Source of the DNA: an uncultured Holophagaceae bacterium
GTDB taxonomy: Bacteria > Acidobacteriota > Holophagae > Holophagales > Holophagaceae
Length of the DNA stretch: 35,500 nucleotides
Assembly: GCA_903868115.1 (NCBI GenBank)
Contig: CAIPUA010000265.1
Location: forward strand, 1-35,500
Reading direction: 5' to 3'
Below are positions 7,600-16,132 of this stretch, piece by piece. How positions within the stretch are numbered: position 1 is the stretch's first letter; each line of letters begins with the position of its first letter. The position numbers were made by a program, and so were the translations under genes. The notes under the pieces were generated by a model. It had not been told where the DNA came from. It saw only the letters and a program-made list of their open reading frames with translations, and did no database searches.

Positions 7600-9624
7600 A
7601 TGCAGACCCCCTCGCTCAAATACCTTCGACTGCTGTCGGAAAAGTACCCTTCGATCCAGGCAGCCTCGACGGCGATCATCAACTGCTCCGCCCTGCTGCA
7701 ACTGCCCAAGGGTACGGAGCACTTTCTCTCCGATATCCACGGCGAACACGAAGCGTTCCAGCATGTGGTGAGGAATGGTGCGGGATCGATCTGGCGCAAA
7801 ATCGAGGAGATGTTCGGCAACTCGATGTCGCAATCGGATCGACGGAACCTGGCCACCCTCATCTACTACCCGGAGCTGAAAACCCCGCTAATGCTTCAGT
7901 CCGTCCCCGACAAAGACGCGTGGAGCCGGCTGACGCTGGTCCGACTCGCTAAATTCTGCCGAAGTCTCAGCGCGAAGTACCGACGGGAAACGGTCAGGAA
8001 CTTTCTTCCGAAGCTCATCGCCGAGACCATCGAGGAATTGTTGTATGACCAGGAAGGCGTGGAGCACAAGGCCGCCTACTACCAGAGTCAGATCGACACG
8101 ATTGTCTCGACGGGCAGCACCCAGACCTTCATCACCTGTTTTGCCGAGCTGATCCAGCGGCTGGCCGTGGAAAGGCTCCATGTCATCGGCGACATCTATG
8201 ATCGCGGGCCCGGTGCCCACCTGATCCTGGATGCCCTGATGGCGCATCACCAGGTGGATATTCAGTGGGGCAACCACGACATCCTGTGGATGGGTGCGGC
8301 GGCCGGCAGCGAGGCCTGCATCGCCAATGTCATCCGGACCTGCCTGCGGTACGGAAACATGGAAACACTGGAAAACGGGTATGGGATCAGCCTCCTGCCC
8401 CTCGCCTCCTTTGCCCTTGAAACCTACAAGGACGATCCCTGCGAGTGTTTCATTCCCAGGGTTTCAGCGGAGGCCTCCTTCACCACCCAGGAGATCCGGC
8501 TCATGGCCCAGATGCAGAAGGCCGTAACCATCCTTCAGTTCAAGCTGGAAGCCCAGGTCATCAAGCGGCGTCCCCACTATCAAATGCAGGATCGCCTATT
8601 GCTGAACAAAGTCGACTACCCGCGGGGTGTCATCGAACTGGGGGGTGTCGAGTATTCCTTGCGGGATCAGTTCTATCCAACCATCGATCCCGGGAACCCC
8701 GACCTCCTGACGGCAGAGGAACTGGTCGTGGTCGACAAACTGCGACTCTCCTTTGCCAACAGCCGCAAGCTCCAGCAGCACGCCCGATTCCTTTTTTCGG
8801 CGGGAAGTCTCTACCTTGTCCATGACGGCAACCTGCTCTACCACGGGTGCATCGCCATGAACGATGACGGCACCTTCCGATCCTTCAATGTGGACGGCCA
8901 GTCCTTTGCCGGAAAGGCCTTCCTCGATCGGGCGGACCGCCTTGCGCGGCAGGGTTATTTCGACACGGACAATCCGGCCCAGAAACAGTACGGCATGGAT
9001 GCCATGTGGTTCCTATGGTGCGCGCCCCAATCGCCGCTCTTCGGCAAGGAGAAGATGGCCACCTTCGAGCGCTACCTGCTTGACAACAAAACCACCCACT
9101 CCGAAAAGCGCAACGCCTATTACAGGCTCCGGGACACCGAAGCCACCTCCCGAAACATTCTGGAGGAGTTCGGCCTGGACCCGGACACGGGCTGCATCAT
9201 CAACGGCCACATGCCAGTCAAGGTGATGAAGGGCGAGCGCCCCATCAAGGCCAACGGCAAACTGCTCGTCATCGATGGCGGCTTTTCCAAAACCTATCAT
9301 CGGGATACGGGCATTGCGGGATACACCCTGATTTCAAATTCCCGGGGATTGCTCCTCGCCGCTCACCAACCTTTCGAGTCCACCCAGAAAGCAGTGTCCG
9401 AAGAACTGGATATCGATACCGAAACAGAGATCATCCGCACGCACCCATTCAGGATGCGGGTGTGCGACACCGACCGGGGACGGGAAATCCAGGAGCACAT
9501 CGATGAACTGCAAGCCCTGCTGCACGCATACCGCGAAGGCCTAATCAAGGAACACAGCCTGGGGGATTCCTTCATTCATGGAGCGACTTGCACGGGATGG
9601 ACGGAACTATCATCTGGCAATTAA
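7600..9624 (+). CDS. fbp: Fructose-1,6-bisphosphatase class III (Firmicutes type)
   Basis: ORF from ATG 7600 (MQTPSLKYLRLLSEKYPSIQAAS) with FLSDIHGEHEAFQHVV, VIGDIYDRGPGAHLILD, WGNHDILWMGAA and INGHMPVKVMKGERPIKANGKLLVIDGGFSK. Confidence 0.92.
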   Translation: MQTPSLKYLRLLSEKYPSIQAASTAIINCSALLQLPKGTEHFLSDIHGEHEAFQHVVRNGAGSIWRKIEEMFGNSMSQSDRRNLATLIYYPELKTPLMLQSVPDKDAWSRLTLVRLAKFCRSLSAKYRRETVRNFLPKLIAETIEELLYDQEGVEHKAAYYQSQIDTIVSTGSTQTFITCFAELIQRLAVERLHVIGDIYDRGPGAHLILDALMAHHQVDIQWGNHDILWMGAAAGSEACIANVIRTCLRYGNMETLENGYGISLLPLASFALETYKDDPCECFIPRVSAEASFTTQEIRLMAQMQKAVTILQFKLEAQVIKRRPHYQMQDRLLLNKVDYPRGVIELGGVEYSLRDQFYPTIDPGNPDLLTAEELVVVDKLRLSFANSRKLQQHARFLFSAGSLYLVHDGNLLYHGCIAMNDDGTFRSFNVDGQSFAGKAFLDRADRLARQGYFDTDNPAQKQYGMDAMWFLWCAPQSPLFGKEKMATFERYLLDNKTTHSEKRNAYYRLRDTEATSRNILEEFGLDPDTGCIINGHMPVKVMKGERPIKANGKLLVIDGGFSKTYHRDTGIAGYTLISNSRGLLLAAHQPFESTQKAVSEELDIDTETEIIRTHPFRMRVCDTDRGREIQEHIDELQALLHAYREGLIKEHSLGDSFIHGATCTGWTELSSGN

Positions 9625-9632
9625 GGTAGCGT

Positions 9633-9818
9633 GGTACGGCGAAGAGCTTCATGGTCAACTACCGGGTCGAAGACCTGCATGCCTTGCTTGCCGTGCTGCG
9701 TGAGGAGGGGTGCGAGGTCGATGAAAAGATCGATGAATCGGAGTTCGGGAAGTTCGGATGGGTCATGGACCCCGAGGGCAACCGCATCGAGTTGTGGCAG
9801 CCACCCGAAGGACGATAG
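9633..9818 (+). pseudogene. C-terminal remnant of a VOC/glyoxalase-like protein
   Basis: Reading AKSFMVNYRVEDLHALLAVLREEGCEVDEKIDESEFGKFGWVMDPEGNRIELWQPPEGR* (ATG 9651, stop 9816-9818) matches a VOC C-terminal half. The N-terminal half is absent. Confidence 0.7.
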
Positions 9819-9980
9819 GAACCAAACGGGGCTCTGACCCCAGGCAAGAAACCAGACGGAAGATCGAGGCATACCCAGGGTCACGGCCGCCCGCGTGTCC
9901 GGTTCATTGGGTGTTGGTGACGGATCCGACAAGGGAACACGCAGCAGACCGTGTCGCGGTTCAAGCTGTAGGTCCACACA

Positions 9981-10015
9981 ATCACGGGGCCTCCCAAGTG
10001 GAGGCCCCGTGATTC
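9981..10015. terminator. Perfect 15-bp inverted repeat between convergent genes (terminator-like, no clear U tract)
   Basis: AATCACGGGGCCTCC-CAAGT-GGAGGCCCCGTGATT. Confidence 0.5.
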
Positions 10016-10157
10016 AAATAAAGGGATCAACCCACTGAACGGTGAAAAAGCATAGGGTGGTCGCAAGGGGTCTGGTCAGTTTGGTGGAAAGCCTGAACCG
10101 GGTCAGATTGGCTACCCATCGATGAGCTTGCCCTCGTGGATGTGTGGATAGTCAGGC

Positions 10158-11600
10158 TCAGCGGACGTGCTTCTCCCACAGCGCACGGGAGTCGATGGCC
10201 TGCATCTGCTCGCCGGTTCGGGCGTTCCGGCCGTCGAAGTGAACGTAGTCGTAGGGGGACCCCGAGGCATAACCTCCTGTGGCTAGGTTCTGGGTGCCCC
10301 AGCTGTCCGAACGGTAGATGGCCCCTCCCTCCTGCTGGGAGATCCAGTCCTGCTGGCCCCGGATGTAGCTGGTGCGCTGGTAGTCAATGTAGTCCTGGCT
10401 CCGGGCCCGCTCGTTGTACGCGGCCTGCATCATGGTCCGGATTTCCTGGGCGTTCCGCGCCACGAGGGCCGCGGTCTGCTGCTGCATCTCGCGGAGCCGC
10501 TGGGCGCCGCGGGCGACGTAATCGGCGGCCCATTTTTCGTTGATGCGGTAGGACTCCAGCATGGCGGCGAAGGTGCCGGCCAAGGCCCCGAAGCGGTTGG
10601 CAGGGGCGGTCACCGTCAGGTGATGGAAGCTCCAGTTGGTGCCCAGCCGGTCCCCGAAGGAAAAGGCGAAGGTGAAGCCCCGTGAGGGCACGCCTTCCTT
10701 CGAATCGAACTCGTACGTGAACTCCTCAGCCTGCACCTGGCCTGCAGTGTAGACCTTGGCGACGGAGCGGGTCATCTCGACCAGCGGCTTCACGCCATCG
10801 AAGCGCAGGTTACGGGCCAGCCCCGTGCTGCCCGTGATGAAGCGCCAAGCCTCGCTGGGGCGCAAGTAAGGAGACACCAGAGTGCCGGGCACGCGCACGC
10901 CGAGCTTGGGCGTGATGAGGTTCACCCCGCCCGAAATGAAGGCCGAGCCGGCTCCGTCGCCGGAGAGGAACTTGCCCCGGCCCACGTCCTGGCAGCGCCA
11001 GTTGGAGGGCAAGAGGAAGGAGGCCGATCCATCACCCATGCGGTGGGTCACCAACGACACGCGGGGGGTGCCTCCCCCGGCCTGCATCGCGCCCTTAATG
11101 AGGCGGATGTTGGCAAGGATCGTCAGGAGTGGGGCGCGCTGCGCCTGGAACTGGGAGGCGGGCGCCTCGATCCGGGCCACGGTGCATTCGCCGCCCTTGA
11201 GGGCGACCCAGGAACGGAACTCGGTGAGTCCACCCGGTCCGTCGAAGGTGCCCTCGAACACGAGGCGTGCGCCGTCGTGGCTGGCGGATGCGGAGCGGAG
11301 TTCCAACCCTCGTCGTTCCCGGGAGAGGGTGGACATAGCCTGTCTCGCCAGGGACTGCGCCGTGGCGCCCTGCGGGGTTACGCCCACGGAGAAGATCACC
11401 CTCGACTGGTTCGCGGGATCGTTGGCGGTGAGGGTCCGGAACATGCCCTGGACATCTTCTGTCGACTTCCAGCCCGCAGGGACGTAAAGCACGAAGGAGG
11501 CGTGGGAAGTCACCACCTTCTGCATCCCGGAAGCGGACAGGGGAAGGGCCGCCGAGGCCAGCAGCAGGGTCCAGAGGGAGTGGATGCGGAGTGAGAGCAC
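10158..11600 (-). CDS. Secreted hypothetical protein
   Basis: 480-aa ORF with signal peptide (MLSLRIHSLWTLLLASAALPLSASG). No family recognised with confidence. Confidence 0.7.
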   Translation of the reverse strand: MLSLRIHSLWTLLLASAALPLSASGMQKVVTSHASFVLYVPAGWKSTEDVQGMFRTLTANDPANQSRVIFSVGVTPQGATAQSLARQAMSTLSRERRGLELRSASASHDGARLVFEGTFDGPGGLTEFRSWVALKGGECTVARIEAPASQFQAQRAPLLTILANIRLIKGAMQAGGGTPRVSLVTHRMGDGSASFLLPSNWRCQDVGRGKFLSGDGAGSAFISGGVNLITPKLGVRVPGTLVSPYLRPSEAWRFITGSTGLARNLRFDGVKPLVEMTRSVAKVYTAGQVQAEEFTYEFDSKEGVPSRGFTFAFSFGDRLGTNWSFHHLTVTAPANRFGALAGTFAAMLESYRINEKWAADYVARGAQRLREMQQQTAALVARNAQEIRTMMQAAYNERARSQDYIDYQRTSYIRGQQDWISQQEGGAIYRSDSWGTQNLATGGYASGSPYDYVHFDGRNARTGEQMQAIDSRALWEKHVR

Positions 11601-11933
11601 GGGAACACCTCAGGGGTCTAGACGGATGCGGGGTATGGTTCCCACGAGTATATGCCTTGGCTGGACTTACCGCTCGAACCCTGCATCTAGCACTTCGTGC
11701 AGGTATATGGTCGAAAGTACGGGGCTCAACGGCGTGGGCCACGTGGCCCGGGGCATGCGTGTCCGGGCACACCAAGACACGATGCGATACCGAGTCTAGT
11801 TGGCTGGTGTGGCCCTGGCTCGGTTCCAGGCCATCAAGGATGCCGTGGTGTAGCTGCCACCATCGCGCCAGGCACGCCAGGGCGGTATTCATTGTCGGCA
11901 TTCAACCAGGATGGAGTGATCCTGGAGTAACCA

Positions 11934-11962
11934 AGAAAAACGCCCCGAGGTCTTCGGGGCGT
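11934..11962 (-). terminator. Rho-independent terminator downstream of tRNA-Gly/tRNA-Cys
   Basis: On the minus strand CGCCCCGA-AGACC-TCGGGGCG is followed by TTTTTC. Confidence 0.85.
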
Positions 11963-11977
11963 AAGTGTTGCAATTAC

Positions 11978-12052
11978 TGGAGGCGCCGATCGGAATCGAA
12001 CCGATGAATGGCAGATTTGCAGTCTGCGGCCTTACCACTTGGCTACGGCGCC
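11978..12052 (-). tRNA. tRNA-Cys (anticodon GCA), CCA encoded
   Basis: Minus strand GGCGCCGTAGCCAAGTGGTAAGGCCGCAGACTGCAAATCTGCCATTCATCGGTTCGATTCCGATCGGCGCCTCCA folds as a cloverleaf. Confidence 0.95.
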
Positions 12053-12096
12053 CTGTTTCTCAAAATAACACGAGCCGCTGGAAGCGGCTCGGTGTC

Positions 12097-12171
<75 letters not shown>

Positions 12172-12383
12172 GTGGAACCTAGATCCTACCATCGCTGGTG
12201 AATGCGTCAAGAGCCCATTTCCCACCCAAGGTGGCCAGGGCTGGGCTCAAAGGCAGTCCAGTCCAAGCCACCCAACTTAGGGTCCATCCAAAAAATATAC
12301 TCGACGAGCTTATGTTTGAACGGACCCGAAGCGACTCGAAGACCGGATCTGGACAGGCTCCACACTTGGGGCATCCTGGTCTC

Positions 12384-14060
12384 ATGCACCCCAAGCCCAA
12401 AGTTCCCCTTGCCGTCCCGGCCTCGGGAGCCCCTTTCCTCCCCCTGGCCTTTCGCTTCGCCGCCTCCTTCGGGCTCGCGGTCCTACACCTGGCCCTGCCG
12501 CTGGATCCCGTCCGCCCTCCCGTGGGCGAGCTTTTGTACCTCGCCTGCCTCGCGCTCTTTTTCGCCGAGAGCGCGTGGGAGGCCTCGAGGATCCTTGCCC
12601 TCAAGGGTCAGCCATTCGCCACGCCAAGCGTTGGTTGGATCCGCTTCAATCTCCTCTTCGACATTCTGTTTGTTGCCTTCATCATCTCCTTCCAAGGCGT
12701 CGACCAGGAACGCTTCGCCACCGTTTATCTCTTTCCGGTGCTCGCTTCCGCCTTCTATCTCCGAATCCCGGAAATTGTCGGCATCGGTACTCTCTCCGCA
12801 CTTGCTCACGTAGCCACGGTGCTGCTCTTCACCTCGGGCCTGCTGCCTTCCTTCGGTCGCTCGGGCCCCGATCTGGATCCGGAAGCAGCCCAGCGCACCT
12901 TCATTCTCGGTTTCGCCTCACTCCAGATCTTCGCCGCCACGCTCGTGGTCGTGCTCATCCGCAAGCATCTCGAAACGCTGCGCCAGACCCTCTCACAATC
13001 TGAAGCCACCGTTGATGTGCTGTCGAACCTCTACCGCCGTGTGTTCGAGTCGATGTTCTCGGGCCTCATCACCACCGATCTGGACGGGCGCATCACATCG
13101 GCCAACCCCGCCGCCGAATTCATCCTGCAACGCAACCTCGTGCCCGGAACTGCGCTGGATCAACTCGATATCGTGAATCTCAGGCTGCACGGGAACCTAC
13201 CCAAGGAACAGCGTTTCGAGCGGACCTTCACCTCACCCGACGGACAGTCCAGGATCATCGGCGGCAACGTCGCGCCGCTGAGGGATGCCGAAGGCTTCCA
13301 GACGGGCCATCTCCTCCTCTTTCAGGACCTCACGGAATTGAAGGCTCTGGAGGAAAGAACCCGCATGAGTGAACGCCTCGCCGCAGTCGGCGAACTATCC
13401 TCCGAACTGGCCCACGAGATGCGCAACCCCCTCGCGTCGATTATGGGCTGCGTCCAGATTCTGAAACAGGGTGAACAACCCCCGCCTATGATGGAGCGCG
13501 TACTGGCCATTCTGCGCCGCGAATCGGAACGCGTGAACGACCTGGTCTCGGGTTTCCTGGATTTCAGTAAACCCCGACCGGTCCGGCTTCAACCGCTTTG
13601 GCTGCCCGCCCTCGTGGAAGAAGCTAAGGCCAGCTTCGAGATCGATCCCCGAAATGAAGCGCTCCTGCTCCGGATTGAAGAGGCTCCGCCCCTCTGGATT
13701 CAGGGAGATCCCGTCTGCGCGCACCAGGTATTCGGCAATCTGCTGAGCAACGCTCGCAAGGCCCTCCGAACCCAGGCTTTCCCGACTCTCAAACTGAATT
13801 TCCGACAGGAACAGGCCTGCGTGGTGGGGGAAATCTCGGATAACGGATGCGGCATGGGGCCCGATCAACTCCGGTCCATCTTCCTGCCCTTTTCTAGCGG
13901 TTTCGATGAAGGGACTGGACTCGGGATGAGCCTCGTCTTTCAGTTTGTGCAGAGAATGGGCTGGGACATCGCGGTCGACAGCGAACCGCAGGAGGGAACG
14001 ACCATTCGCCTGCGCATTCCGGTGCTGCCGCCGCCCCTCGAATCGGACGAGGAGACCTGA
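12384..14060 (+). CDS. PAS-domain sensor histidine kinase (PilS/NtrB-like) with N-terminal TM region
   Basis: Likely ATG at 12384; TM region, then LSNLYRRVFESMFSGLITTDLDGRITSANPAAEFIL (PAS), SELAHEMRNPLASIMGCVQILKQ (DHp) and DNGCGMGPDQ...GTGLGMSLVFQFVQRMG (HATPase). Confidence 0.88.
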   Translation: MHPKPKVPLAVPASGAPFLPLAFRFAASFGLAVLHLALPLDPVRPPVGELLYLACLALFFAESAWEASRILALKGQPFATPSVGWIRFNLLFDILFVAFIISFQGVDQERFATVYLFPVLASAFYLRIPEIVGIGTLSALAHVATVLLFTSGLLPSFGRSGPDLDPEAAQRTFILGFASLQIFAATLVVVLIRKHLETLRQTLSQSEATVDVLSNLYRRVFESMFSGLITTDLDGRITSANPAAEFILQRNLVPGTALDQLDIVNLRLHGNLPKEQRFERTFTSPDGQSRIIGGNVAPLRDAEGFQTGHLLLFQDLTELKALEERTRMSERLAAVGELSSELAHEMRNPLASIMGCVQILKQGEQPPPMMERVLAILRRESERVNDLVSGFLDFSKPRPVRLQPLWLPALVEEAKASFEIDPRNEALLLRIEEAPPLWIQGDPVCAHQVFGNLLSNARKALRTQAFPTLKLNFRQEQACVVGEISDNGCGMGPDQLRSIFLPFSSGFDEGTGLGMSLVFQFVQRMGWDIAVDSEPQEGTTIRLRIPVLPPPLESDEET

Positions 14061-14198
14061 ACAGGTCTGCCATATCCCACGGAAATCCTTGCGCAGGGAG
14101 GAGAAAGCTGGCACCTTTTCCATACCTCAGCGCATTCCAGAGACAGTCCGCTCCACTCGGCCCGGGGCCGAATTCGTTTGCCACACTCAGGATTCTTC

Positions 14199-14681
14199 AT
14201 GAACCGCAAGCTCATCCGTCCAAATTTTGGAGAGATCAAGGAGCAACTGGGGCGCAACCCTAAGCCCCCAGTGCCCCAGGAGCTCTCTTCCGTGTCCCAG
14301 CCGGCGGTGGAACTCACTCCAGCCGGCCGGACCACCGATCCCAACGCCCCAAGCCTTCCCCAGGGCATGGGCAGCCCTCGCCGCAAGATTGCGCCGCCTG
14401 AGCAGACCAACGCCGAGAGCTTCTACTATCTGAAGCAGATGCAGTCCAAGACGCCCATGGTCATCGTCCTCCAAAACGACGAGAAGCTCCGCGGCGTCAT
14501 CGAGTGGTACGACAAGCACTGCCTCAAGATCAACCGGGTGAAGGAACCCAACGTGCTCGTGCCCAAGCACAATATCAAATACATCTACAAACAGGACGAG
14601 GAACCCCGCATCCGCCGCAGTCGCACGGGCAAGAAGGACGATTCCGCCTCACCGGACGTGGACCTGCCTCTCTTCGATTGA
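14199..14681 (+). CDS. hfq: Divergent Hfq-like RNA chaperone with long N-terminal extension
   Basis: 161 aa. The Sm-like core ESFYYLKQMQSKTPMVIVLQNDEKLRGVIEWYDKHCLKINRVKEPNVLVPKHNIKYIYKQ is preceded by ~70 proline-rich residues. Confidence 0.7.
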   Translation: MNRKLIRPNFGEIKEQLGRNPKPPVPQELSSVSQPAVELTPAGRTTDPNAPSLPQGMGSPRRKIAPPEQTNAESFYYLKQMQSKTPMVIVLQNDEKLRGVIEWYDKHCLKINRVKEPNVLVPKHNIKYIYKQDEEPRIRRSRTGKKDDSASPDVDLPLFD

Positions 14682-14719
14682 GACAGAAAGCAGGCATGGG
14701 CTGATACGCTAGGGTCGTT

Positions 14720-16036
14720 ATGAGCAGACACCCCCGAATCGTCATCACCCTGGGAGATCCTTGCGGGATAGGGCCGGAAATTCTTGTGCGCACCCTGCGG
14801 GCCGTCAATCGGTGGGCCGAAGTCGTGGTGGTGGGTGCCCGGGCCGGCATGGATCTCCTTCAGCAGGGCGGCGGCCCCTCGGGGTCCGTCTTTTGGCGGT
14901 TCCAGCAGGCTCCCACAAACGGGCCCGAAGTCCCTGGGGCCCAGAGTTTCCTGTTCCAGACGAATTCCCAGCCCGAATGGACGCACCTGGAACACGCTCT
15001 GACAGGTGCTGCGCGATGGCTCGATCCGACACCGGAAATCGAGGCCAGGCAACTGCGCCTCGGTCAGGGTTCTCCGGAATCCGGCCGCTGTGCGGTGGAG
15101 GCCGTGCGCGTGGGGGCGCAACTCGTCATGGACGGGATGGCCGATGCCCTGGTCACCCTGCCCCTCTCCAAGAACGCTGCCCATCAGGCCGGCTACGACA
15201 TTCCCGGTCACACGGAATTTCTCCAACGGCTTTCGGGATCGCCCATCACCCGCATGGCCTTCGTGAGTCCCAGCCTTTCAGTGGTGCTGCATACCGTGCA
15301 TCAGAGCCTGCGCTCGGTGGTAGAGGAACTCAATGCGGAAGCCGTGGCGGAGACCCTTTCGTTCGCTGCGGACCGCTTCATCCAGTTGACCGGCAAACTC
15401 GATCTCCGGGTCGCCCTCTGCGCCCTGAACCCTCACGGGGGCGAAGGCGGGGCCTTCGGCGTGGATGAGATCCTACTTGGAGAAGCGCTCACCATGGCCG
15501 AAGGTTCCTTCCTGAATTTCGGAGGAGACACTGCGATCGGTCCCTTCGCGGATCTGCCCTCACCCTTCATTCCTGGCCCTGTGCCCCAGGGCTGGGAGGT
15601 CTTTCCGACCAAGGCCCAGCCAAAGTTTTCCGTGCTGCGCGGTCAGGGGGATCTCGAGGTGGTCTCCCTCGGCCCGGGACCGGAGGCCCAGCCCCCACCC
15701 GGCCACCCTTCGCCCCGATTCTTCGGCCCCCTGCCTGCGGACACTCTGTTTCAGAGAGCCGCCCGGAAGGAATTCGATCTGGTCGTGGCGCTTTACCACG
15801 ATCAGGGGTTGATCCCGCTGAAGGTCCTGGAACCCACCCGAGCGGTCAACCTGACCCTGGGCCTGCCTTTCATCCGCACCTCGCCGGACCATGGCACCGC
15901 CTTCGACAAGGCCGGTCGTTGGGCTGCCGATCCCACCAATTTCCTCGAGGCCACGGCCCTGGCCGTGCGGCTGGCCGGACGAGCTCGGCAGGAACCCTGG
16001 CAGGCCGAAGTCACAGACCCTGGATCGTCTCGATGA
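14720..16036 (+). CDS. pdxA: 4-hydroxythreonine-4-phosphate dehydrogenase PdxA (with internal insertion)
   Basis: TLGDPCGIGPEI, LVTLPLSKNAAHQAGYDIPGHTEFLQ, ALNPHGGEGGAFGVDE, GPLPADTLF, VALYHDQGLIPLK and RTSPDHGTAFDKAG. Confidence 0.93.
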   Translation: MSRHPRIVITLGDPCGIGPEILVRTLRAVNRWAEVVVVGARAGMDLLQQGGGPSGSVFWRFQQAPTNGPEVPGAQSFLFQTNSQPEWTHLEHALTGAARWLDPTPEIEARQLRLGQGSPESGRCAVEAVRVGAQLVMDGMADALVTLPLSKNAAHQAGYDIPGHTEFLQRLSGSPITRMAFVSPSLSVVLHTVHQSLRSVVEELNAEAVAETLSFAADRFIQLTGKLDLRVALCALNPHGGEGGAFGVDEILLGEALTMAEGSFLNFGGDTAIGPFADLPSPFIPGPVPQGWEVFPTKAQPKFSVLRGQGDLEVVSLGPGPEAQPPPGHPSPRFFGPLPADTLFQRAARKEFDLVVALYHDQGLIPLKVLEPTRAVNLTLGLPFIRTSPDHGTAFDKAGRWAADPTNFLEATALAVRLAGRARQEPWQAEVTDPGSSR

Positions 16037-16039
16037 ACC

Positions 16040-16082
16040 GGACCCACACCCGCGAAAAGCTGAACCACAGAGGGCGCGGAGG
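16040..16082. repeat. Partial second copy of the dispersed AACCACAGAGG-type repeat
   Basis: GGACCCACACCCGCGAAAAGCTGAACCACAGAGGGCGCGGAGG is nearly identical (2 mismatches in 43) to 2951-2993. Confidence 0.8.
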
Positions 16083-16132
16083 GGAAATTCGATGCGACAT
16101 GTCCCTGAGATTTTGATGATCCTGGAGGTCCA

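Noticed and set aside
11095-11901. 268-aa minus ORF partly overlapping the secreted hypothetical gene
   Set aside because: Low-complexity composition and overlap with a better-supported CDS; the 11610-11930 part is non-coding as far as I can tell.
12072-12090. Hairpin GAGCCGCTGGAAGCGGCTC between the two tRNA genes
   Set aside because: Could be a processing or terminator structure, but only 8 bp with no convincing U run; not enough to call separately.
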